Positions 51,464 through 60,500 of a stretch of 64,000 nucleotides of DNA are shown here, in pieces. A program made the position numbers and the translations under genes. Each line of letters starts with the position of its first letter. The first letter of the stretch is position 1. The notes below the pieces were generated by a model. The model worked only from the letters and a program-made list of their open reading frames with translations, was not told where the DNA came from and did no database searches. The stretch comes from Oscillospiraceae bacterium (GTDB taxonomy: Bacteria > Bacillota > Clostridia > Oscillospirales > Ruminococcaceae), in assembly GCA_017461245.1 (NCBI GenBank), contig JAFTYW010000033.1:1-64000 (forward strand), given 5' to 3'.

Positions 51464-52771
51464 GTGAAAATCTTGAGAGTTGCGGTTTATACCCTCGGCT
51501 GTAAAGTAAATCAATACGAATCGCAGTTTCTCTGTGAAAGATTTTTGCAGCGTGGCCACCAGATAGTTGCCCACACCGAGCCTGCCGATGTTTATATAGT
51601 TAATTCCTGCACAGTAACCGCCACTAGCGATAGCAAAAGCAAAAAAATGGTGGGGCATTTTCGCAAGCAAAACCCCGATGCTGTTGTGGCGCTCATCGGT
51701 TGCTTTCCGCAGGCTTTTCCTGAAAAGGCTTATGAGGTAAAAACGGCAGATATCGTTTTGGGCAACGCCGAAAAGGGCAGAGTAGTCGAGCTTTGCGAAA
51801 GATGCTTTGCTGACAAAGAGAGGCGCGAGGCGGTGTGTGATCAGATCCTCCCCGCCGAGATCGAGCCTATGTGCATCTCCCGCTTTGAAGAGCGCACCCG
51901 CGCCTTTGTTAAAATTCAAGATGGATGTAACCGCTTTTGCAGCTACTGCATTATCCCCAAGGCAAGAGGCAGAATTTGCTCAAAACCGATAAACGAGATA
52001 GTAGAGGAAATAACCGCCCTTTCAAAGAACGGCTATAGTGAGATCGTCCTTGTGGGTATCGACCTTTCCTCTTACGGTAAGCAGTTCGGAAAGACCCTCA
52101 CCGATGCGGTCGAGGCGGTCGCTAAGATAGATGGCGTCAAGAAAATAAGATTAGGCAGCCTAGAGCCCGAGATAATCTCTGACGAGGACCTAAAAAGGCT
52201 CTCAAAAATAGAAAAATTCTGCCCGCAGTTTCATCTGTCGCTTCAGAGCGGTTGCGATAAGACCCTCAAGCGAATGAACAGGCACTATAACTGCGACGAG
52301 TATAGAGAGATAGTAAATAAGATACGCGCCGCTTTCGAAAACGCTTCGATTACAACAGACGTTATGGTAGGCTTTGCAGGTGAGAGCGATGAGGATTTTA
52401 AGGCAAGCCTTGAGTTTGTGAAAAGCATTGGATTTTTAAAGGTCCACGTCTTTCCCTATTCGGTGAGAAAGGGAACAAGAGCGGCAGAATTCGAGGGTCA
52501 TATTGACGGCGAAACAAAGAAAAAGCGCGCCCGCATAATGCTTTCTGAAACCGAGAAAATAAGGCGGGAAATTTTAGAAAATCAGATAGGAAAAACGGTC
52601 GAGGTGCTTGTAGAGAGTAGGATAAAAAACAACTGCGCTTTTGGCTATACAAAGGATTATCTGCCTGTTTTTGTTGAGGATTGCAGTCTGCCTGTTGGCA
52701 GTTTTTGTACTGTGAAAATTGAGAATGTAAAGGACGATGGCTGCATAGCCACAGGAGGAATAAATAAATGA
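51464..52771 (+). CDS. mtaB: tRNA methylthiotransferase MtaB (t6A37 C2)
   Basis: 435 residues from a GTG; a TTG three codons later has a better-placed GGTGA and is an alternative. N-terminal UPF0004 domain with CKVNQYES, NSCTVTATSDSKSKK and a third Cys in ALIGCFPQ for one cluster; radical-SAM motif CNRFCSYCIIPKARG for the second; C-terminal TRAM domain (VEVLVESRIKNN). It adds methylthio groups to t6A at position 37 of tRNA, aiding decoding. The following gene overlaps its stop by 4 bases. Confidence 0.94.
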   Translation: MKILRVAVYTLGCKVNQYESQFLCERFLQRGHQIVAHTEPADVYIVNSCTVTATSDSKSKKMVGHFRKQNPDAVVALIGCFPQAFPEKAYEVKTADIVLGNAEKGRVVELCERCFADKERREAVCDQILPAEIEPMCISRFEERTRAFVKIQDGCNRFCSYCIIPKARGRICSKPINEIVEEITALSKNGYSEIVLVGIDLSSYGKQFGKTLTDAVEAVAKIDGVKKIRLGSLEPEIISDEDLKRLSKIEKFCPQFHLSLQSGCDKTLKRMNRHYNCDEYREIVNKIRAAFENASITTDVMVGFAGESDEDFKASLEFVKSIGFLKVHVFPYSVRKGTRAAEFEGHIDGETKKKRARIMLSETEKIRREILENQIGKTVEVLVESRIKNNCAFGYTKDYLPVFVEDCSLPVGSFCTVKIENVKDDGCIATGGINK

Positions 52772-53235
52772 GCAAGGTCAAGACTACTTTAAAGCGTTTT
52801 TCACTCCTTAGAGATTATAAGGTGCTTGAAAATGCTAAGATAAACGAACATACCTTTGACTATCTAATGATAGGCGCTTTCGGCATTTTGAGTGTCTGCT
52901 ATTTTGATAAAAAAGGCGAGCTTTACGGCAACGAAAACGATGAAAATTTTGTCATTGTTGATAAGAAAACAAACCGCATAAAGACCGAAAACCTTATCAA
53001 AAAAGCCAAAAAGGATGTAGAGATTCTTCGCGCAGCGATCTCAGAGGCAAAGCTCTATAATATTAAAATTGACAGCGCTATAGTTGTTGACGATAAAAAG
53101 TGTCAGCCGCTTTTCTCGGCGTCAAGCGTTCCCGTTGTAAAGCTCTCGGCGCTTTCGAAATTCTTAAATCAGGAAAAATACGATGTTGATAATAAGGCAG
53201 ATGCCAATAAAATAGTTTCTCTTTTGACTAAATAA
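52768..53235 (+). CDS. Small NERD-like protein
   Basis: 155 residues, no membrane segment. NTFDYLMIGAFGILSVCYFDKKGELYG (about 28-53, starting HTFDYL) resembles the core of nuclease-related NERD domains, which read D-x-hh-hG-x-G-hhhhExKN. The usual catalytic ExK is not evident (CYFDKKG), so activity is doubtful. A later strand IDSAIVVDDKKCQPLF also fits. It joins mtaB and murT in one operon (ATGA overlap before, 15 bases after). Function unknown. Confidence 0.6.
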   Translation: MSKVKTTLKRFSLLRDYKVLENAKINEHTFDYLMIGAFGILSVCYFDKKGELYGNENDENFVIVDKKTNRIKTENLIKKAKKDVEILRAAISEAKLYNIKIDSAIVVDDKKCQPLFSASSVPVVKLSALSKFLNQEKYDVDNKADANKIVSLLTK

Positions 53236-53250
53236 AAAGGCGGAATTTGT

Positions 53251-54603
53251 GTGATAAAAGCCATAGTAATTATTGCTTGTAAATTGCTTACCAAGGCGGG
53301 TAGAATGCTGGGTAAGGGCAGTAGCCTCCCCGGCAAAATAGCGCTTAAGATCTGTCCTAATATTTTAAGCCGAATTTCATATCCCGAATATGTTATCGCC
53401 GTAACAGGCAGTAACGGTAAAACCTCCAGCGTTGAGCTGATAGCACATATGCTTACAGAATGCGGCTATAGCGTTGCCTATAATAAAGAAGGCTCAAATC
53501 AGATCGAGGGCGTTACGACCCTTGTTTTGAATAATTGCGACCTTTCGGGAAAGGTCAAGGCGCAGGTGCTTCTTATCGAGAGTGACGAGCGCTTTGCGCG
53601 CTACACCTTTTCGCATTTTGCTCCCACCCACTATGTAATAACCAATCTTTATAGGGATCAGCTCTCGAGAAACGGCCATCCCGAAATGGTTTTCGACGCC
53701 CTTAAAGATAGCATTAAGTCAGAGGAAACCACCCTCGTTTTAAATGCTGACGACCCGCTGGTCTCTCTCTTTGCAAAAGGACATAAAAACACCGTCTGGT
53801 TCGGTATGGATAAAACCGAGTTTTCAACGGATAAAAACAATAGCGCCTATAATGACGGCGCACATTGTCCTAACTGTAAAGAGCCTATGGAATATGACTA
53901 TTACCACTATGCTCATATCGGCTCGTATGAGTGCAAGGCCTGCGGCCATAAGAGGCAAAATACGCAGTATAGCATAACAAGCCTTGACTTAAAAGAGGGC
54001 AGGGCGGTCATAAACGGCGAGTATACCATAAACCTCTTTTTAAAGAGCGTTTACAACGTTTACAACAGCCTTGCCGCCTTTACGGTGGCTGCACTTGTCG
54101 GCGCAGACAAGAAAAAAGCCGCCGAGGTGATAAGCAATTATGTTCACAAAAACGGCAGACTTACCTGCTTTTCCTCGGGCGAGCGCAAGGGCGTTCTGCT
54201 TACCTCAAAGCACGAAAATTCGGTAAGCTACAACCAGTCTATCTCACTTGCTTGCAGCAGTAATAAGCCCTGCACAGTTGTTATAATCGTTGACGCTATA
54301 AGCCGCAAGTATTTTACAGGCGAGATATCTTGGCTGTGGGATATTGACTTTGAAAAGCTTGACTGTCCCGCGGTCGAAAAGATAATTCTTGCTGGCAGAT
54401 ATTGCTACGACCTTGCAAACCGCTTTTCGTATACCGATATTGACAGCAAGAAAATTGAGATCGTTTATAACACCGCTGACCTGCCGAGCAGATTTGCGCT
54501 GGGCAGCGGCGATATAATTGCAATAACCTGCTTCTCTGACAGAGATAAGCTCCTCTCAAACGTAGAGGTGCTTTCTCCCGAGGAGTTTGTGCTTCCTTTT
54601 TAA
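53251..54603 (+). CDS. murT: Lipid II isoglutaminyl synthase subunit MurT
   Basis: 450 residues from a GTG start. Mur-ligase-like central domain with VTGSNGKTSS (51-60) and NLYRDQLSRNGHPE; an inserted zinc ribbon with two CxxC pairs (CPNC and CKAC, about residues 209 and 230); a C-terminal DUF1727 domain with NGRLTCFS. MurT activates the D-Glu carboxylate of lipid II with ATP; GatD supplies ammonia. The pair amidates peptidoglycan, a mark of Gram-positive bacteria. Confidence 0.95.
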   Translation: MIKAIVIIACKLLTKAGRMLGKGSSLPGKIALKICPNILSRISYPEYVIAVTGSNGKTSSVELIAHMLTECGYSVAYNKEGSNQIEGVTTLVLNNCDLSGKVKAQVLLIESDERFARYTFSHFAPTHYVITNLYRDQLSRNGHPEMVFDALKDSIKSEETTLVLNADDPLVSLFAKGHKNTVWFGMDKTEFSTDKNNSAYNDGAHCPNCKEPMEYDYYHYAHIGSYECKACGHKRQNTQYSITSLDLKEGRAVINGEYTINLFLKSVYNVYNSLAAFTVAALVGADKKKAAEVISNYVHKNGRLTCFSSGERKGVLLTSKHENSVSYNQSISLACSSNKPCTVVIIVDAISRKYFTGEISWLWDIDFEKLDCPAVEKIILAGRYCYDLANRFSYTDIDSKKIEIVYNTADLPSRFALGSGDIIAITCFSDRDKLLSNVEVLSPEEFVLPF

Positions 54604-54622
54604 CCTTAAACGAGGTGAAATT

Positions 54623-55333
54623 ATGACTGTAAAAATTCTTTCCTTGTATCGCAACCTTACAAATCTTTACGGAAGCGATGCTAATATTCGCTGCCTTAAA
54701 AAGCATATTGAGGAAACGGGAAATGCCTGTGAGGTAACCTATTTAGAGCTGGGCGGGACACCGAATTTCTCTGAGTATGACTTTGTTTATATGGGCGCGG
54801 CAACCGAGCGTAGCCAAAAGCGTGTTTTGAGCGAGCTTATTCAGTATAAAGCTGAGCTTTCTGACTATATCCAAAACGGCGGACTTTGCCTTTTCTGCGG
54901 AAACAGCTTTGAGCTTCTCGGCAAAAGTATAACCGCTATTGACGGCACGGTTTTTAAGGCTCTCGACTTTTACGATTTTGAAACGGTAGAGGTAGCACGC
55001 AGGGTGGTTGTTGACACGGTCTGCGACTGCCGCTTGGTGCCAGATAAAATTGTCGGCTTTATGAATAAGCAGAGCAGAACAACTATCGTAACAAATCCGC
55101 TTTTCAGAGTGGTAAAGGGAGCGGGAAATGCCCCCGATAGAAACGATGAGGGCATCTGTGATAAAGGCCTTTTCGCAACCGAGCTTTCGGGTCCACTGCT
55201 TGTGAGAAACCCGCATTTTCGAGCAATGCTCGAAAAGAAAATTTACGAGAAAAAGGGCATAGAAGCCCTGCCGCTTTACTTTATGTATGAGGAGAAAGCG
55301 TATAAAGAAAGCCTTAAAGGCTTGAACGTTTGA
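54623..55333 (+). CDS. gatD: Lipid II isoglutaminyl synthase glutaminase subunit GatD
   Basis: 236 residues from the ATG at 54623 with GAGGTGA upstream; an earlier in-frame ATG at 54587 overlaps murT without a site. A class I glutaminase domain of the CobB/CobQ kind: LYGSDANIRCL near the start, nucleophile C92 in LCLFCGNSFELLG, and a C-terminal His in LVRNPHFRAML. It hydrolyses glutamine and passes ammonia to MurT. It starts 19 bases after the murT stop. Confidence 0.93.
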   Translation: MTVKILSLYRNLTNLYGSDANIRCLKKHIEETGNACEVTYLELGGTPNFSEYDFVYMGAATERSQKRVLSELIQYKAELSDYIQNGGLCLFCGNSFELLGKSITAIDGTVFKALDFYDFETVEVARRVVVDTVCDCRLVPDKIVGFMNKQSRTTIVTNPLFRVVKGAGNAPDRNDEGICDKGLFATELSGPLLVRNPHFRAMLEKKIYEKKGIEALPLYFMYEEKAYKESLKGLNV

Positions 55334-55379
55334 TATTCGGTAATGCCATCACCGATTTAATATGTTGGAGGTAAAAATT

Positions 55380-56216
55380 ATGACAGTAAAGGCTCAGGAC
55401 GTTTCTTACAAAAAAGAAATGCTCAAAAAAATCAAATGCTTCGTTCTTGATATGGACGGCACCATCTATCTCGGGAACCAGCTTTTCCCGTTTACGACCG
55501 AGTTTCTCGAAACGGTTAAAGCGGTAGGAAAAGATTACTGCTTTTTCACAAATAACTCTTCGAGAAACCCCAAAATGTATGCCGATAAGCTTAGAAATTT
55601 CGGCATCAGCGATGTAGGTGACGAGGACGTCTGCATCTCAAACGAAGTGGTTATCCGTTACATAAAGGCAAATTATGAAAACCCCAGAGTTTTCGTTCTT
55701 GGAACTCCCGCCCTTATTGAGAACTTCAAGGCTCGTGGAATCACCATCGACGAGGAAAATCCTAACCTTATGGTGCTCGGCTTTGACACAACACTCTGCT
55801 ACGACAGACTTAGCCGATTCTGCCAGTTTGTGCGCGACGGCGTTGATTATATCGGCGTAAACGCTGACTTAAACTGCCCTATGGAAGGCGGCAAATTTAT
55901 CCCCGATTGCGGCTCCATTGCAAGACTTGTTGAGTCGTCTACAGGAAGATTCCCCGAGTTCTTCGGCAAGCCCTCGCCTTACACCCTTAAGTTTATCGTT
56001 GACAGAACAGGTCTTAAGGAAGAGGAGATCGCATTTGTCGGCGACAGACTTTATACCGATATTGCGGTAACGGAAAATTCCAATGCCACCTCTATATTCG
56101 TTCTGACAGGAGAGGGAACGCTTGACGAGGCTATAAACGGCCCTCACAAGCCAGATCTCATTATGGAGTCGCTTGCTGAAATAACCGCTCTTTTAAAGGA
56201 GATCTATAATAAATAA
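55380..56216 (+). CDS. HAD-superfamily class IIA phosphatase
   Basis: 279 residues from the ATG at 55380 (TTGGAGGT 8 bases upstream; an ATG at 55362 is rejected). Motif I DMDGTIYLG, motif II FFTNNSSRNP, motif III Lys in FFGKPSPYTL, and motif IV VGDRLYTDI. The C2A cap lies between. Class IIA members (NagD-like) remove phosphate from sugar phosphates or nucleotides; substrate unknown. It ends at a strong terminator. Confidence 0.92.
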   Translation: MTVKAQDVSYKKEMLKKIKCFVLDMDGTIYLGNQLFPFTTEFLETVKAVGKDYCFFTNNSSRNPKMYADKLRNFGISDVGDEDVCISNEVVIRYIKANYENPRVFVLGTPALIENFKARGITIDEENPNLMVLGFDTTLCYDRLSRFCQFVRDGVDYIGVNADLNCPMEGGKFIPDCGSIARLVESSTGRFPEFFGKPSPYTLKFIVDRTGLKEEEIAFVGDRLYTDIAVTENSNATSIFVLTGEGTLDEAINGPHKPDLIMESLAEITALLKEIYNK

Positions 56217-56226
56217 AAAATATTAG

Positions 56227-56256
56227 ATCCCGCCGAAAACGGCGGGATTTTTTTGC
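56227..56256 (+). terminator. Terminator of the mtaB-murT-gatD-HAD unit
   Basis: ATCCCGCCG-AAAA-CGGCGGGAT followed by T7. Confidence 0.95.
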
Positions 56257-56275
56257 ATAAAATATAGAAAAATAA

Positions 56276-56304
56276 TTGAAAAGATCTGCTTTTTGTAGTA
56301 AAAT
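56276..56304 (+). promoter_or_regulatory. Promoter of mreB/mbl
   Basis: TTGAAA, 17 bases, TAAAAT, about 30 bases before the start codon. Confidence 0.6.
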
Positions 56305-56334
56305 ATAGGTAGCAAAAATGAAAGGATGTCCGTT

Positions 56335-57333
56335 ATGCCCCTTGATATTGGAATTGACTTAGGAACTGCGACCGTGCAGGTTTACGCGGGTGGAGAGATC
56401 TTACTTAGCGAGCCTTCGGTTATCGCATTTAATAAAAAAACAGGAAAGGTTTTGGCTGTCGGAAAGGAAGCCCAGACCATGATTGGCAGAACCCCCTCGC
56501 ATATCGTTGCGGTGCGTCCTCTTGAAAAGGGTGTTATTGCTGAGATAAGAAGCTGCCAGAAAATGATAAAATACTTTGTTGAGAAAACCTGCAAAAATAG
56601 AATTTTAAGGCCGAGAGTTGCTATCTGCATTCCCTCAGAGGTTACAGAGGTCGAGCGCCAGGCCGTTGTTGAGGCTGCCGATGCCGCAGGTGCTAAAAGC
56701 GTTATCACCATTGAGGAGCCTATGGCTGCCGCAATAGGTGCGGGGCTTGATGTTCTCAAACCCGGCGGTAATATGATTCTCGATATCGGCGGCGGAACTG
56801 CTGATATTGCTGTTATAACCTTAGGTGGAATTGCTGAGTCAGTTTCGCTCAAAATAGCAGGCAACACCTTTGACGAAACTATAGTTAAAGCAGTTAAGAC
56901 AAACTACAATCTTATAATCGGAACAAGAATGGCGGAGCGCGTTAAGATAAGCCTTCGCGACGCTATTGAAAACAATGAGATGATCGAGGTAAAGGGCAAG
57001 AATGCTATGACAGGTATGCCCGAGATGATAAAGCTTGATCCCAAAGAGGTCAGAGGCTATTTTGATGAGAATTTCAAGATCATAGTTGACGCTATTATTG
57101 CTACCCTTGACAAGACCCCGCCCGAGCTTGTTGCTGACATTTCGGAGCAGGGAATTTACCTTACCGGCGGCGGAGCTATGGTGTACGGTCTTGCCGATCT
57201 TATAGAAGAAAGAACCAAGATAAAGACTGTATATCCCGATGATCCTGAAAAATGTGTCGTTGTCGGCGCGGGCAAGGCTTTTGAATACCTTGGAGAGCTT
57301 CAGGATGGGCTGATTTCAGAACGTAAAATGTAG
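56335..57333 (+). CDS. Rod-shape actin homolog MreB/Mbl
   Basis: 332 residues from the ATG at 56335, 8 bases after AAAGGA; an ATG at 56326 overlaps that site. Actin-fold motifs: IDLGTATVQVYAGG (phosphate 1), MILDIGGGTADIAVI (phosphate 2), ERVKISLRDA and YLTGGGAMVYGL (adenosine). It polymerises on the membrane and guides cell-wall synthesis in rod-shaped cells. It stands alone, not with mreC/mreD, so Mbl or MreBH are equally possible names. Confidence 0.93.
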   Translation: MPLDIGIDLGTATVQVYAGGEILLSEPSVIAFNKKTGKVLAVGKEAQTMIGRTPSHIVAVRPLEKGVIAEIRSCQKMIKYFVEKTCKNRILRPRVAICIPSEVTEVERQAVVEAADAAGAKSVITIEEPMAAAIGAGLDVLKPGGNMILDIGGGTADIAVITLGGIAESVSLKIAGNTFDETIVKAVKTNYNLIIGTRMAERVKISLRDAIENNEMIEVKGKNAMTGMPEMIKLDPKEVRGYFDENFKIIVDAIIATLDKTPPELVADISEQGIYLTGGGAMVYGLADLIEERTKIKTVYPDDPEKCVVVGAGKAFEYLGELQDGLISERKM

Positions 57334-57363
57334 TAAAACAGCCGCTCGTTTCACATAATGCAC

Positions 57364-57420
57364 AAAACAGGTTTTTTAGTATTGTATGTTATGACGAAAA
57401 TTAAAAAACCTGTTTTAATT
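57364..57420 (+). terminator. Probable terminator of mreB/mbl
   Basis: AAAACAGGTTTTTTA (57364-57378) and TAAAAAACCTGTTTT (57402-57416) form a perfect 15-bp stem with a 23-base loop. The loop is large and the T run is in the stem. Confidence 0.55.
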
Positions 57421-57434
57421 TGTTTACAAATGTC

Positions 57435-57462
57435 TTGATTTATGGTATTCTTATTATATATT
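57435..57462 (+). promoter_or_regulatory. Promoter of the large surface protein gene
   Basis: TTGATT, 16 bases, TATATT; a leader of nearly 90 bases follows. Confidence 0.65.
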
Positions 57463-57557
57463 AAGGATACTGGGTGTATTATAAGCTTTTATAGTTTTTC
57501 CGTATCAAATTAATATCGTAACGAAAGAAAATTTCATATAAGAAAGGAAAAGAGAAA

Positions 57558-60500
57558 ATGAAACTTTCGAAGAAGATCGTATCAATGATTCTCGTGGCTG
57601 CAATGGTCATAGCGCAGGTCAGTGTGCTTCCCCTTGCGAGCGAGGATTATTCATCAGGCCTTGGAGATAGCGCAAGCTATGCCTTAAAGGTTCCCGACCT
57701 TGAGTCTGTCGGCTATGGTGAAAATCATCAGCAGGGCGCAGGCGCATGGGTTGTTTCTTCTGCAACTCTCGGAAGAAATGAGACCAATGATGGCTATGCA
57801 AGCGATGTTACAGGCAATATTTTTATTACAGGTAGTGAGGAGAAGTTCTTTGTATTAACTCCCTCTGCTGAGGATGACTATGTTATCTTTAAGAACGCTC
57901 CTGCAAATACATATACTGCCGGAACTCCCATTTTCAATGGTGTTCCCGAGTCTATTAAGGCAAACGGATTCGCTATCCGCGTTAAAGGCTCGTCTACAGC
58001 AGCAGATAAGCTCGTTATCGACCTTGCTTTCACTAATAAGAGAGGTACCGAGACGGCTTACACCGCAAAGAGCGGCATTCTCTATATGGATGCCAGAACA
58101 GGCGCAGTAAGCGAGGTTGCTTATACCGCTGACGGTATTGTGCTTTCCGGTTCTGCTGACGGTTGGGTTTATGTTCCCTTTATTGGTTTTGTAGACGGCG
58201 AGAATAAAACTCTTGCTGAAAACTATGGCGACTTTATAAAGACTGCTGGAAGCTACAACCCCAACAACACAGGCTATAAGGGTATCAAAATTACCTTTAC
58301 AACAGCTGATTACCTCAATAAAACCCTTTATATAGGAAACGCAATGTTCGTTGAGAGTCTTGATTCTTTCAGAAAGGTTCATGGTTCTCCTGACGCTCCC
58401 GTTTTAGAGGCGGTTACCGAAAACAGCATTACTGTTAATGCTGTAGACGGTGTTGAGTTCTCTATTGACGGAACCAACTGGGCAACAAAGAATACCTTTA
58501 CCGAGCTTGAGGACGGAAAGAGATACACCGTTTATGCAAGATATGCCGGCAAAACCAACACCTCTTCTGCAAGCTTTGTTACCGATGGTGTCAGATATCC
58601 TGAGGCTATTGAGGTAACTATCGATACTATTAAGGTTGAAGTTATCGCAGGTCAGGAATATTCTATCGGCGGTGCTGAGTGGAATACAACCGGTATATTC
58701 ACCGAGCTCAATGCAAACTCTGAATATAAGGTTATGACCCGTCTTGTCGGCACTACCGAAGCCAAGACCTCTATTATCAAAACTGCTCGTTATCCTTATG
58801 CCAGCGTCAATGACGAGGGCGGATACTACGCTCTTGATATAGCAGACGGTATTACTGAACTTACAGGAAACTATGGTAGCTTCTCGGGTTCTGTTTCTGC
58901 TCTCCCTGTTGAGAAGATCAACGGAATGAACTATGTTGTAGTTGCTCCCGCAGATATGACTGAGGGCAAAGCAACTATAGGTGCAACTGCTCTTACCTAT
59001 GGTAGCGCAAACTACGGTCTTCCCGAGGATATGACCAAGTATGAGGACTTTATCGGTTTTGCTGTAAGAATTAGGGTTGCAGGCGGCACAGAGGGAGCAG
59101 TTTCCAAGTTTGATCTTGTAAACTTCCACTCCAATGGAATTATTAATGGCGATTACACCTTCTTTGATAATACCGACGGCTCTGTTTCCACAATTACCAG
59201 AAGTGGCGCAGATGATAAAGGTATGGGCGGCTGGTTTACTGTAAACGGCGAAATGGACGGCTGGATCGTAATTCCCTTTGATAACATCTTAAACAGCGAG
59301 GGAGAGGCCATGACTCCTGACGCTGCAAAGGCTGTTTATAAAAACCTTGAGTTCACACTTCTTGGCTCTGCTGCAGGTAGCAACTGGGCAGGAAGAACTC
59401 TCTATATCGGAAAAGCACTTTTCTATACAGATTACGAAGCTCTTGAAAGGGCTTACACCATTCCCGAAACAACACAGATCGTTGCAAGAGATAGAAACTC
59501 TATCACAATCGAGAATATTTCCGGCGTTGAATACACCATCGTTCTCAAGGGCGAAGAGCCTAAAGAGGATGCTAAATGGCAGACTAACGCTAAATTTGAT
59601 GGCCTTGAAACAGATACACATTATACGATCTATTCAAGATATCTTAAGAGAACAAGATGCAACAGCCTTGATGTTAAGACAAGACTTGAGAGCACAACTC
59701 TTGTTGCCCCCAAACTTGAAGATATTGAGGTGACTGATACTACTATTACAGTAGTAAATGCTCCCGAGGATCACTTCTATTCAATAGACGGTGGTATCAC
59801 TTGGTTTGAGTATGGTAAAGTTGTAGGTCTTGCTCCCGGAACAGAGTACAACCTTACTACTATGGTATTCGAGGGAACAGAAACATCTGAGCCTCTCACC
59901 ATTTGGACCCTCTCTTCTCAGTATTCAACCGGTCTAGGAGACGGCGCAAGCTACTTCTTCAAGGTTCCTACAGTTGCTGATACTCAGTCCAATGATAACG
60001 GCGAGTATATAACCAAGGCGCAGAACAACCTCTCATGGTGGGGCGCTGCTATGGCTATTCATCATACAACATTAGAGCATGCAAACTCTGATAAGGAAGG
60101 TGTTCTCTTTATCGACACCATTGGTGGCGATAGATTTGTCACTATCCAGAAAATTGAGGAAGATGCCAACGGTAACATCAGTACTAACACAACTGTTAAC
60201 GGTCAAAAGCATTGGAACGGCTTCAGCGGTATTCCTGATGAGATTCCTTATAAGGCTATTGAGGCCTTTGCTTATCGTATTGCTATAACAGGCGGTGAAG
60301 AGGGTCAGCCTTCTTCCTTCGACTTCTACCTTAATCTCACAGGTCAGGTACGTGGTAGTAGACTTCCCAGTCTTACATTTATTGATGCTGAAACAGGCGA
60401 GATCTCTCAGATAGAGTATGCCAGCGGTATTAAAGTAACAAGCGAAATGAATGGTTGGATTATTATTCCTGTTGAGGCATATAAAGAAGATGTTGATGCC

